A stretch of DNA of 64,000 bases from Undaria pinnatifida (GCA_012845835.1 JABAKD010000019.1:12665344-12729343); one strand, 5' to 3'; positions 44,948 through 55,789 are shown, counted from the first letter of the stretch. The notes: generated from the letters alone by a model not told the origin. Program-made: numbers and translations.

Positions 44948-47737
44948 GCTACTGCTACTGCTACTGCTACCTCGAAGTACTACAACTAGTACTACTACCA
45001 CTTCGAAGTACTACTACTGATGCTGCAACAGCACCTACTACCGCTCCTACTGCTACTACTACTCTCATCCACGCTACAACCAACCCTTCAACACTACACC
45101 GCTTACCGCCTCGATCCCCCGCTGCGGGAAACACTGGATTCCACCCTGCACCACTAGACTACACCGTTTGCCGTCTCCGCTTCCCCGACAACACCCTCGT
45201 AACGTAAACCCAGGTGACGAAGCTGTGCGACCTGGGCAGGGATGCTGTCGCATCCGTAGCATGGACTCAAAGAGGGACGCACTTAGCCGTGGGTACCAAC
45301 ACGGGGCTGGTGCAGATATGGGATACCGCCAAGTGCAAGAAGATTCGCACGATGTCGGGACACACTCAACGGCAAGTCGCTCGGGTCGGGAAGTAGAGTA
45401 CCTCAAGAGCCGGAAGCAAGGCTTGCAGATGTATGTTTTACTTTTCGTTTTTCTTGCTTTGGTTTTGTCTTCTCTCTCCCCGTTTTTGACGTTGGTATGA
45501 GCTTGTTGTGCCATTAACGGAATGGTGTTGCTATCGCAGCCGACCCCCCGAATACCTCACCACGCTTCGTGCTTGTGCTTGGTGCACGCCATGTCTTCCT
45601 GGTCGTTGAAAACCCGACGTGCTCCGTCCCGTCATCGTAGGCGGGCGAGGGCCTGTGGCGATTGATACCACTACGGCTATACATGAAATGAGTACCCCCC
45701 CCCCCCCCTGCCCCCCTGTCCTCGATAACCCCCCTTCCCCTACCCTCCCTTCCGATATTCGCCTGCCTCTCGTTATATAACTCCTCCTTGCAGTTTTTTT
45801 TGTTTCTCACGCATCTATTGACCATACAAGTTCCACTGCAACTGCATGATATGTGACCCAATCTCAAACGCAAATCGAAGGTGTCAAAATGCTGTGCCTG
45901 TACCGTGAGTCGTGCAGGGTCGGAGTATTGGAGTGCGCATTCGCTCCTGTCGGCAGTACGTACCCTATTGGAACGCCCTTCTTTTTTTCACTGCAACCCA
46001 ATCTTATGGCGATCAAATGGTCGCCCCTGCTAAAACATCCCGCCTTCACTTTGAAACCCAATCTGATCGCAATCAAGTGGTCACCCCTGTTGACACATCC
46101 CTTTATGATTTCGACTGAAACCCAATCTTATCGCAGTCAAGTGATCACGCCTGTTTGAAACATCTCTTACCCAATCAAATCGAACCAATCCCACCGCGTA
46201 CTACTGTACCGTGAATCGATCAGGGTCGACACGATGTCTCGGATTGCTCAGTCGCTCCTGACAAGAATACCCCCATTGGAACATCCCTTCTTTTTTCGCT
46301 CTGGAACAACATGTTATCGCAATAAAATGGCAATCCCTGTTGAAACATTCCTTTCAGGATTTCTTCTGAAACCCAATCTTATCGCAGTCAAATGGTCACA
46401 CACAACCCTGTTGGAACATCCCTTTTTTATTTTGCTCTGAAACCCAATAAAATCGAACCAATCCCACCTCATACTGCTGTACCGTGAATCGATCAGGGTC
46501 GGCACGATGTCTTGGAATGCTCACTCGTTAGCCTCTGGGAGTCGGGACAGGTTTATCTTTCTGCGAGATGTTCGAGCCTCGGAGCCTTTCACGCAGAAGC
46601 TCGTCGGACACAAGCAGGAAGTGAGATTCTTCTTTGCATGCATTTAAGAAATATACGTTATTTTTCTGTTTTGATCGGGGGGGGAGAGGGGAGGGGACGG
46701 GAGGGGACGGGAGGGGAGGGGAGGGGAGAGGAGGGGAGGGGAGAGGAGAGGAGGGGAGGGGGGGGGAGGGGAGGGGAGGGGGGGGGAGGGGGGGGGAGGG
46801 GGGGGGAGGGGAGGGGAGGGGAGGGGAGGGGAGGGGAGGGGAGGGGAGGGGAGGGGAGGGGAGGGGAGGGAGGGGAGGGGAGGGGAGGGGAGGGGAGGGG
46901 AGGGGAGGGGAGGGGAGGGGAGGGGAGGGGAGGGGAGGGGAGGGGAGGGGAGGGGAGGGGAGGGGAGGGGAGGGGAGGGGAGGGGGGGGGAGGGGAGGGG
47001 AGGGGAGGGGAGGGGAGGGGAGGGGGGAGGGGAGGGGAGGGGAGGGGAGGGGAGGGGAGGGGAGGGGAGGGGAGGGGAGGGGAGGGGAGGGGAGGGGAGG
47101 GGAGGGGAAGGGAGGGGAGGGGAGGAGGTACTCGTTTCGTTCATTGCCGTATGACCCTCGCATCCCTACAATTCCGAGAGAGGGCGTCGAGTTTTCACCG
47201 ACCAGGCAAACACCGCGTGCACCGAGCGCAAAGCGCCGTGAGATGTTGGGCAAGTCGCATGAAGGGGTGAGCTTTTTACTACGAACCATTTATTAGGCGA
47301 AATTTCGCACCTCGTGCGTGCTTTCTGGTATACTGGATGACAGCTTCGAATGAAAATTAATTATAGTAATTAGTTTGTTTTCACAGAGGGGGGCGAGACG
47401 CGGGTGATCTGCCATGGACCCATCTGGATAAGACGAAAGTGGGGAGACGGTATGTTCTTGTGACCACCCCCTGGTTGGCCCTCATTGTCGTATCCTCTCG
47501 TTCTGATTGGCCCCTGTTTTGTACCATTTTGTTCTGGTTGGCCCTTTTGTCATCTGTTTTGGTGCTATTGATTGTTACTGGTTGTCTGTTTTGCTTTGCC
47601 GTCTTTTTCCCTTCTTTTTTTTGTTTTCCAATTTTGTTTTTCTCCTTTTCGTTTGTTCTTCCTTCTTATTTTTTTCTTTTTTTTCTTTTTTTGTTGCTAT
47701 TGATTATTACTGGTTGTCTGTTTTGCTTTGCCCGCTT

Positions 47738-47768
<31 letters not shown>

Positions 47769-50700
47769 CCCTTTTTGTTAGCTGTTCCTTCTTCTTTATT
47801 TTGTTGCTATTGATTATTACTGGTTGTTTTGCTTTGCCCTATTTTCCCTTTTTTGTTCCAAACTTGTTTTTCCCTTTTCGTTTGTTCTTCCTTCTTATTC
47901 TTTTTTTTGTTGCTTTTGGTTATTACTGGTTGTTTTGCTTTGCCTTCTTTTCCCTTTTTTTTCCCAATTCTGTTTTTTCCTTATCGTTTGTTCTTCCTTG
48001 TTCTTTTTTTTTTCTTGCAGATGGTCCGGTGTTTGCTGGCTTGCGTACGTATATTTTACCCTCGTGTTCATCGCGGTTTTGGCAATGCGTGGCCAAATCA
48101 ACTTGCTGTATTTACAATGTGTATCTCTTGCCTCGTCGTTTGTCACCACAGCAATACCAGAGCTCGTCTCTTTAGGAGGCAGCGGCACGGACACAGGCTG
48201 TGCTGGACGTAGATGGGTGGAAATATCAGTTTAGTGTGAAGAACGCACACACTTTCTGCTGTCGTTCGATTATTTCTTGATGGGCTTTCGATCGGCCACT
48301 GCGTTGGTTCGATTGTGATTGGCCAGGTGTGCGGATTGAAGTGGTCGTTCGATGACAAGCAGCTAGCCTCGGGCGGCAACGACAACAAGCTGCTCATCTG
48401 GAATGCCCACTCCACATCGCCGGTGAGATGCAGTAACAATTTCTAGAACTAAAGAGAGGGGGAGGGAGGGGGGGTATAGGCTCTTCTCATCTGGGATGTC
48501 CACCCCACCCCCCCCCAAAAGAAAATGCGGATTTTTCAAGAAGGGGAGGCGGGGGAGGGGGGCGAGGCGGGGGGAGGGGGATAGTGGAGGGGGAAGGGGG
48601 GGGGCAGGGGTTGTACTTATTCATGCATAGCCTTTTACGTCTCGCATTTCTTCAACGCCGGGACGGAGCATGTCGGGTTTTCGCCGACCTGGCAGACATG
48701 CGTGCATCAAGCGCGAAGCACCGCGAGGTGAGTCGTGTAACGAGTGAGCTGCATCTTGCTAAAGAGCCGCTTGTGAGGCGGACGGACTTCTGTACCTGCA
48801 CCACACCGCATCACACCGCACTACATCACGTCACGTGGCGCAACGTCACTTCACGTCACTTCACGTCACGCCACATCACGTCACGTCACTTCACTACACT
48901 TCACTTCCCGTCCCGTCACGTCACGTCACGTCTCGTCACGTCACGTCACGTCACGTCTCATCACAGCACGCACCACGTCACACAAAAAAACATCACGTCA
49001 CGTCACCTCACAACCACACCACATCAAACAACACTACATGTCACATCACGTCACAACCACACCACACCACACCACACCACACCACGCCACACCACACCAC
49101 ACCACACCACACCACACCACACCACACCACACCACACCACACCACACCACACCACACCACACCACACCACACCACACCACACCACACCACACCACACCAC
49201 ACCACACCACACCACACAACGCCACGCCACTCCACACCGAACCACACCGTATACCACATTTGGAGCCTTCTTTCTGACGATGGACTATTATTTGCTTACG
49301 GGCGATGAGTTCAAACGAGAACAACAATGGCAACGCTTACTTGGGGTACTGGGTATCGTACCTCATATCGTACCTCATATCGCACCTCATATCATACCTC
49401 TTGTCATACCTCATATCATACCTCATATCATACCTCATATCGTACCTCATATCATACCTCATATCATACCTCATATCATACCTCATATCGTACCTCATAT
49501 CATACCTCATATCATACCTCATACCATATCTCGCCGCGGAAACCGCTGTTTGTCCCTGGCGTTGAAATCGATCGATACCATATCTTTCCGATGCTTGTTT
49601 GCTCCTGTTCGCATCTCGCCGCCTTCCTCTCATCGGCCCAGGTGTTGCGCTTCACCGGGCACACGGCCGCGAAAATCGCGTGGAGTCCTCACGCACGTGT
49701 AGTATTTGTCTAGCCATAACCATATACTGGTACTTAATATCGTGCTATTCGTATAGTCTACATGCAATTTTCTTGCCGCTTTCCGCTGGTTGACATAACC
49801 GTGTTTTCCAACTTGTACCTCTTCGTATCCCGCCGCGTTCCGCTGATTGATTGGCCCAGGTGTTGCGGTTCAGCGAACACACGGCCGCGGTGAAGGCGAT
49901 CGCGTGGAGTCCTCACCAACATGGCATTCTCGCTTCGGGGGGCGGGACAGCGGACCGCTGTATCCGGTTCTGCAACAGCCAGACCTCGGCTAGGCTAAAC
50001 TGTATCGATACCGGTTCGCAGGTGCGTGCGTTTTTTGTTTCATTTTTTTTGTGCTTGTTTTGTTGTTGTTGTTTTTATGTTTTTGGGTTTGATTTCTCAG
50101 TTTTGGTGCGCGCGTGCGTGTATTTGCGTTCATGGAATACTTCGAAGTATGTATGTTGGTGTTTTGGGTGTTTGTTCCTTTGCTTGCTTGCTGGCGTGCT
50201 GGCTTGTTTTGCTTGTCTCACTACCTCTGGCTATCTGCCTGTCTGCCAATCTATCTGTCTGTTTGTCTGCCTTAGCTAGCTGCCTGGCTGGCTACCTAAC
50301 TAACTGCCTGGCCGGTCGGTGTTTTTTTGGTCGGTTCCTCGTATTTTTTTGGTGCTTGTTTTTTGTCTTGTTTATATGTATGCACGCTTACTTGCACTGT
50401 TCCCCTTACACCCCCCCCCCCCCCCAAATGCTGAAAAGGTTTGCAACCTGATGTGGTCGAAGAATATCAACGAGATCGTCAGCACGCACGGGTACTCCCT
50501 GAACCAGATTATCGTGTGGCGATATCCAAGCATGACTAAGGTCACCACCTTAACGGGACACACGATGAGGTAACAACACGAGGTGTAAGGTGTCACAGCG
50601 ATGGTACTAACAATGCGTTCTTTGTGTATACACACCAATGAAGTAGTTAATTTGGTGATTTTGGGTATATAGTAGGTTGTAGACACCTGATTCCGTAGCA

Positions 50701-51586
50701 TCGCCCCACCCCACCCTCGACCTCCTCCACTTTCCTGCTCGCTATGTTTGCATTTGGTTTGTATGTGTTTTTGGTTTGTTTTGTTTTGGGGTGTTTCTTG
50801 TACCTGTGTCCATCGTCAAACGTCGTGTTTATGTAATCCCCCCCCCCCTGTAAAACATGCCAGTCACTGCGTGAGCTAGACAACCAGGGTACCGTTTTTT
50901 TCTTTCTTTTTTTGGCGGTCACCATGATGGTTATCGAGTTCGATCATATTGTGCGGGGTGCAGAACCCTAACTCCGCACAAGGGGAATGATCGCATCACG
51001 TAGTGTGAATATGGTAAGGCACCCACGAGGCAGTTACATAGCAACACCCATTGCTGTCTTTGGAGTGGCCACACCAGAAAGCAAAGTAACTCATTGGCGC
51101 TGTCACCCATAAGCAAGAAAGTAGGCACGACAAGGTGCCGAAGTCCGTCTTACGAACGGTTTTTGGAAAGATGCAGTTCACTCTCCATGCGACTTGCCGA
51201 ACACCTCACGGCGATTCGCGCTTGGTGCAAGCAACGTCTGCCTGGTTGGTGAACACCCGACGTGCTCCGTCCCGGCATAGTAGGGAGGCGAGGGACTATG
51301 GTCATACGACTACGGCCATGCACAAACTGAGTACACCCCCCCCACCCCCTACCCCCTACCTACCCTCCCCTCCTGCCTTCGCTATTTTTGTCCTTATGTG
51401 TTTTAATTTGGTGTGTGTTCGTGTTTTAGGGTGTTGTACCTGGCCATGTCTCCGGACGGCCAGACAATCGTTACGGGCGCTGGCGACGAAACTCTCCGAT
51501 TCTGGAACGCGTTTCCCGGCCCCAAAAGCAGGGAAGGTTCGGGCTCGGCGGGCCTGCTCTTCCCAGCGGGCGCGGGTATTCGATGA
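40111..51586 (+). CDS. CDH1/FZR1/CCS52, APC/C activator (nine exons; frame break in exon 1)
   Basis: A WD40 co-activator that brings substrates to the anaphase-promoting complex at mitotic exit and in G1. Exons: 40111-41717, 42108-42233, 43706-43828, 45214-45371, 46497-46620, 48327-48422, 49860-50021, 50439-50569, 51430-51586. The protein is about 894 residues. Exon 1 encodes a long Gly/Ser/Gln/Ala-rich N-terminus, then the C-box DRFIPAR near residue 295. Exon 2 has the CDH1-type [12 protein letters not shown], continuing [20 protein letters not shown], which favours CDH1 over CDC20. Exons 3-9 give seven WD40 blades ([51 protein letters not shown]). The end is Ile-Arg, the tail that docks on the APC/C. 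The ATG at 40111 is an inference; the open frame continues upstream only into repeats. Exon 1 needs a one-base shift in poly-G (about 41345-41475). Intron 4 uses a GC donor. Confidence 0.93.
41340..41480 (+). other. Poly-G frame break within CDH1 exon 1
   Basis: Upstream coding runs in one frame through [11 protein letters not shown]. The conserved [19 protein letters not shown] that follows lies in another frame. Between them is a Gly/Ala-coding tract with G runs up to about 16. Both frames are open across it. A one-base homopolymer length error in the assembly is the simplest cause; a real indel or a small spliced segment is possible. Confidence 0.8.
42301..42406 (+). pseudogene. Two decoy copies of the end of CDH1 exon 2
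   Basis: The true exon end is AGATACCCTTCAAG with donor GTCCGT at 42234. Diverged copies follow in the intron: AGATATACCTTTCAGGGTAAG at 42304 and AGAGACACCCTTCACGGCGAG at 42384. Each is followed by a GAGCCAAGT- or AAGCCACTT-like segment that also follows the true donor. The first decoy carries a good GTAAG. Confidence 0.6.
43875..44255 (+). repeat. Minisatellite of about 70-base units plus an inverted unit (CDH1 intron 3)
   Basis: Four units of CTACGGTAGGGGGGGTACCC, then CCAATTTTCACTCCCGGGTC, then AAAGCCAAAAAAGGGTATAC are followed at about 44205 by the reverse complement of one unit (TTTTGGCTTTGACCCGGGAG). Transcribed, the block could fold into a long hairpin. Confidence 0.87.
44330..44500 (-). 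repeat. SINE-like family 2, copy 4, with an internal triplication
   Basis: Poly-T, CATCCGGCGGATGGGG, GCTCACCACGATTCCACG and the CGTATTTTCATACGCGTCGT hairpin identify the family. Its CGCGTCGTGTGTCAATTTAA segment is then repeated three times. A second poly-T with a diverged GATCCTCCTGGGGATCCGGG follows at 44514-44565. Confidence 0.75.
44885..44958 (+). repeat. ACT trinucleotide microsatellite
   Basis: About 20 ACT (CTA) units, flanked by CTG/GCT-rich DNA, in CDH1 intron 3 upstream of exon 4. Confidence 0.9.
45372..45377 (+). promoter_or_regulatory. Non-canonical GC splice donor of CDH1 intron 4
   Basis: Exon 4 codes to SGHTQ plus CG, and the intron begins GCAAGT. Joining to the acceptor ATCAG at 46496 gives Arg-Val-Gly, matching the family's HTxRVG sequence. 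GCAAGT is the classic form of minor GC-AG introns. No GT donor nearby restores both the conserved sequence and the phase. Confidence 0.75.
45918..45950 (+). pseudogene. Decoy copy 1 of the start of CDH1 exon 5
   Basis: After TACCGTGAGTCGTGCAG the sequence GGTCGGAGTATTGGAGTGCG, then CATTCGCTCC, copies the first 30 or so bases of exon 5 (true start 46497), then diverges into intron-like DNA repeated in all three units. The frame is lost after a few codons. Confidence 0.7.
46224..46262 (+). pseudogene. Decoy copy 2 of the start of CDH1 exon 5
   Basis: Preceded by ACTGTACCGTGAATCGATCAG exactly as at the true exon, GGTCGACACGATGTCTCGGA, then TTGCTCAGTCGCTCCTG, copies exon 5 for about 39 bases. 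The true exon starts 273 bases further on and decoy 1 is 306 bases upstream, so this is a triplicated unit with only the last copy intact. Confidence 0.75.
46678..47127 (+). repeat. GGGGA polypurine array, about 450 bases (CDH1 intron 5)
   Basis: Nearly pure GGGGA pentamers with a few phase slips occupy most of the 5' half of intron 5. All plus-strand frames are open and read as Gly/Arg/Glu; the minus strand reads as Pro/Ser/Leu. The strand asymmetry is extreme, favouring G-quadruplex or triplex structures. It ends at a copy of dispersed family X. Confidence 0.95.
47590..48020 (+). repeat. T-rich tract with GTTGCTATTGATTATTACTG units
   Basis: Three or four diverged copies of TTGTTGCTATTGATTATTAC, then TGGTTGTCTGTTTTGCTTTG, are separated by poly-T. 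The hydrophobic open frames (Phe/Leu/Cys) in two plus-strand frames come from this composition. It forms the 3' half of CDH1 intron 5. Confidence 0.7.
48790..49230 (+). repeat. CACGT and ACACC pentamer tracts (CDH1 intron 6)
   Basis: Irregular CACGT/CACTT pentamers to about 49050 are followed by about 33 ACACC pentamers (49053-49217). Open frames here encode only His/Thr/Pro on the plus strand and Val/Trp/Cys/Gly on the minus strand. Confidence 0.92.
49353..49535 (+). repeat. 12-base repeat CATATCATACCT (CDH1 intron 6)
   Basis: About 15 head-to-tail units with alternating CATATCGTACCT and CATATCATACCT variants. The unit length is a multiple of three, so all frames stay open as short peptide repeats. 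It lies between the ACACC tract and the exon-7 decoy. Confidence 0.92.
49642..49700 (+). pseudogene. Decoy copy of the start of CDH1 exon 7
   Basis: Following CTCATCGGCCCAG, this copies the first 59 or so bases of exon 7 (true start 49860): [10 protein letters not shown], then KIAWSPH after a six-base deletion, then a stop. The offset is 218 bases. The decoy keeps a TGHTAA sequence closer to the family consensus (T[DG]HTAA) than the true exon's SEHTAA. Confidence 0.85.
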
Positions 51587-54500
51587 CCGTTTGAAAGTAG
51601 TGGATGTTCGATGGCCATTCGAAGGTAGGGGGAGGTTGTGTTGCCGTTCCTTTCGATGACGGTTCGAGAGGGGGAGGTAAGGGGAGTGTGATGGATCGCC
51701 GTGCGGGCATAGGGGGAGGGTACCTGTTTCGGCTGTCTGCATATAGTGCTCCAGGGCTGCAGCAGCAGGCAGTCAGCAGCAGCAGGCAGTCAGCAGCAGC
51801 AGCAGCAGCATCAGCAGCTGCAGCAGCAGGCCGTCAGCGACCTCGACAACCTTCCCTCTTTCTCTTTCAACTTCTTCCTCTGTCTCTCTTTGTCTCTTCT
51901 GGAAGAGGGGGGGGGAGGGTGTTTCCCAACCCCTAACGCGGCTTATTCGAGGATCAATCAAGCTGGACGTACATAGAAATAAAGGCCATCGGTGTATTCA
52001 TATGAGTAACAAAACGGTCTTTACATTTCCGTTCGGAGTGGTATATGTTCTGGTGCTGTTTTGTCAACGTTTTCATGTTTTTGTTTTTTGTTTGTTTATA
52101 TCTTTGACGCACAGCGTCGCTACGATTGTTGTGGACGCAATATTTTTTCTGTCTCCGAGTGTATGCATCCACGCGATCGCCCAAAGTTGGCGTTTTCGAG
52201 GGACGGGTGTACTCATTTCACGCATAGTCGTAGTCGTATTATGACCATGGACCCTCGCATCCTTACAATGCCGATATGGAGTACGTCGGGTTTTCACCGA
52301 CCAGGCAGACATAGCGTGCATCATGCGCGAAGTTCCGTGAGGTGTACGGCAAGTCGCGTGAAGGTTGCGCTAGGAGGGGGGGCGGGGGGGAGGGAGGGTG
52401 CTGGAGGAACATGTCCCCCTCCGATGGTTTCGCGTTTGTTTCACTCAAGCTCAAGCGGTAGGCGGCGCTTTGCCGCAGTGTATCGAGACGCCTTCCATCT
52501 CGTATGAACGCTAATTTTTTGGCGCCGGTTTCTGTGTGCTTGTGCAAGCAGGTGTCGGGTACTTGTGAAGATGTTGGATATTGATTACGTTGTGCTGGCG
52601 CTGGATGTTGATCATATATAGACTGGCGGGGGAGGGGGGGGGGGGCGGGGGTAGCCGCCCCCCCCCCCCCTCCGTCGGCCCCCCGCCAGCGGGCACGGTA
52701 CAACTTCGGGTCTTTGTTCAATCAAGAGCGCTTTCTTTGTTCTGAGGTCAGTCAAAGTAGGGGGTGTTTTATTTTAAGCATGTTTGTTTAGGCGGTATCT
52801 GTTCTGTTGGTTGGTGTTCCATCTAGTGGCAGGCGTTTTTTTTTTCGCGGGCGCGAAGGTTCGGTGCTCTTATTGTGTACGTTTCGACCGGGGGTTGCCT
52901 GCAGTGGTTTGGGTTGATTATTGTGGGCGTGATACCAACAGCCTCCTCATTTATCACTGCCATACCCACGTGTTTAGGAAATATGGTTCCATGGAGCAAA
53001 TAAAGGGTAGAGAGGTCTCTATTGACTATTCAGGCATATTTTCTGGTGTGAGTGATTTGATTGGTCGGACGGACGGACGGACGGACGGACGGACCAACAC
53101 GAAAATTATTTTCTTCTTTTTTCCGTTTCAGAGGTATGTGCCCCCACCTCCACGCACGCTCCCTCCTCTATCTACCACCGGGTATATTAATATATTTGGG
53201 TATGTTAATGTCTTCAACCGGGTATGTTAGTTGTCGGTTCGTTCTGTTGAAGGTCACCGGCCATTTTGCGAAGCTCTCTGATCTCCTCTTGAAACGAGGA
53301 TGTCACGTGTCCCTTTGCAAAGATTTTTGGGCTGGAGCTATGGAATGAAATACGTATGGACGTCAAACTGTGTCCTATTGGGAAGATTAGATTTTTGGCC
53401 CGGAGATATTAAAATGTGGACGCCAAGTGTCTTTTTGCCAAGACTTTCGGCCGGCTGCTACTGACGTGAGGACGTTGTCGTCGTCACTTCGCCAAGATTT
53501 AGGTCTGCTACTATTCATTCGTATTGAAATGAGAACGCGTCTCTTTTTTGTGTGTGTGATTTTTTAGGCGAGGCAACGATCATATATTGTATGTTACTCG
53601 TTCCTTTTTGTACCGTATTGTACCGTGTTGTTTGTCGCAGGCTTTAGCGTTCTTGTACTAATGGTGGTCATAGTCCACCTTACCTTGTTGCGTTTTTTTT
53701 CACGAGGATTTGTGCATTTTTTTTTCATGTATTATGGTCCCGTAGGAGGTTGCCCGCGTGTTGAGGGGGAGGCGGGGCCGGGGCGGGGGCGGGGGGGACC
53801 GGGATATGGGGTTGTGGTGGAAGTGGGAGCTGGGTACAGTGGGCATGAGGGTTGGGGTGCAATTTTACACAGCTCATCGGTGTAAGTTGGAATATCGGAT
53901 ACCCCCATTGGATCAGACGTATATATAATTCTACTACGTATCAGGGTACGCCTGCGTAACAGAGTCGCTCGAAGTCGATTTTTAGAATCGAGTTTTTGAA
54001 ATTGATTGTTGACTTGCGTTGGTCGCTCGAGCTCGATCGTACGGAAGAAGATAGGATGGGCGTAGGGGGGAGGAGGGGGGGGGGCGAGTTGGTTCAACAA
54101 ACAGCGGTCGGTTGAAAGACAGACAGCGAGGAATCTAGGCAAGAGAAAGCTAGGCAGAATAATGCTAGGCAAGTGAACGCTATGGAGAAAGCTAAGCAAC
54201 GTGTATGATTCCCCACAAAGAGATGAAGAGTCAGCTGGCGGCCGGCACCGGCAGCGACCGGCTGCAGCAGGAGTAGCAAGAGCAGGAGCAGGAGCAGCAG
54301 CATGAGTAGCTGCAGGAGCGGCAATCGTACTGTACCAGTAATATATTTTGTCGTGTGCCATTCACGCCTAAGGGCCTGCTGTACGCAGTTCTCAGCTTTC
54401 TCCTTGTCATTTTTTCTTGTTGGGCCCCTGATTATTATGTAGAATGTGGTTGTTGTGCCTGCGCAATATAGATTCGGTAGGTATAGGTACTGGGTGAGTT

Positions 54501-55329
54501 GGTACTGTTAGAAGAGATACGCATCGAGCTTTGCTGAAATTTCGTTGATGGGTTGATGGATTTGATTGGTTGATTGACTGATTGGTTGATTGTGTTGGTT
54601 GGTTGATTTGGTTGACGGGGTGCTTGATTGATGGATGTGATTGGTTGATACGATTTGGTTTGATTTTATTGGTTTGTTGGTTGATCGATTTCGTTGATGA
54701 ATGCATGGTGGGTGGCTCGCTTTTGCCTTATAACCTACGAGCACAGCACAAAGGAGAAAATCGTTACTAGTACGTGTTATATGGTCCAACGCGCGGACGG
54801 ATGGATGATGCCTTGTCAGCCTAGAGCCACAGCATCGCTGAAACACCCAGCTAGGTGATCACCCAGCAGATGACGTGAATAGAAAGACATTTTGGAGACA
54901 TTGTTCCTTAGGTTGTGTTTGAGACCGCTGTGTTCGGTTCCAAGGAGCAGCTGCGTGAGCAGATGAGCAGTACACAGAGTCCACTGCCGGCCACCTCATA
55001 AGACCGAGCTCCATGATACTCACCCTGATATTTTGGAGGAATGAGACGTTCGGGGGGGGTATATATTAGAAATTAGTGTGGAACACATCCTTTCTCAAAC
55101 AACGAATCTAGCCTGGCTCAGAGCCAATATATTCCTGTTGCTCATTAGCAATTCGGCATTGTATCCGTTATCCCCGCTGCATAATCCATACCCCCAGCTG
55201 TGGAACCCGGGGGTGGGTATACTTAGGATGTCCCGCGATGATCAAATTTTGCACAAAAGCGAGGGGTCGTGTTGGGCTAAAAAAACACCCGTGATAACCG
55301 ATGATTGACAATGACGGACTGAGGATTGC

Positions 55330-55360
<31 letters not shown>

Positions 55361-55789
55361 CATACCTCGAACAGACTACGACCTACACAGCATATCGTCT
55401 AGATCCTACATCTGTTGTTATAGTAGGATGTGTTGTGCAGGATCTATGTGCTGTAGTACAAATCCAGCCAAGGAAACATGATGTGCAATATTGATAGATA
55501 TTTCAGATCATCCTGTCCTCACCCGGCAGCACGATCTATAGGCCATGCAGATCTCGTTAACCAGGGATCGATCTGATCTGGAAGACACACAGATCATGTA
55601 GATAACAGACTATAGGGATCTGATTTGTTCGACGTGTGGTTGATTGGCGGAGGGAGTAGGGCTTCCCTCAGACAGCACTTACCTACTACCGGGTATGCCG
55701 ATTAGAAGTGTTGGATATCGTATCGAAACTTTCGATGAATATAATAATATCGAAATCGTATCGATTTGAGGTTTCGTTCATCAGTAACG

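Noticed and set aside
45372-45396. CDH1 exon 4 continuing past the GC donor to a stop (QVARVGK)
   Set aside because: It would truncate the protein after two blades and ignore the well-matched exon 5, so the GC donor is preferred.
46512-47296. Long open frames of about 250 residues on both strands across the GGGGA array
   Set aside because: They exist only because the pentamer repeat lacks stops; no domain is present and the region lies inside a CDH1 intron.
48584-49713. A 370-residue open frame rich in His/Thr/Pro and Ile/Pro/His
   Set aside because: It is translation of CACGT, ACACC and CATATCATACCT arrays, and true CDH1 exons flank it in another reading.
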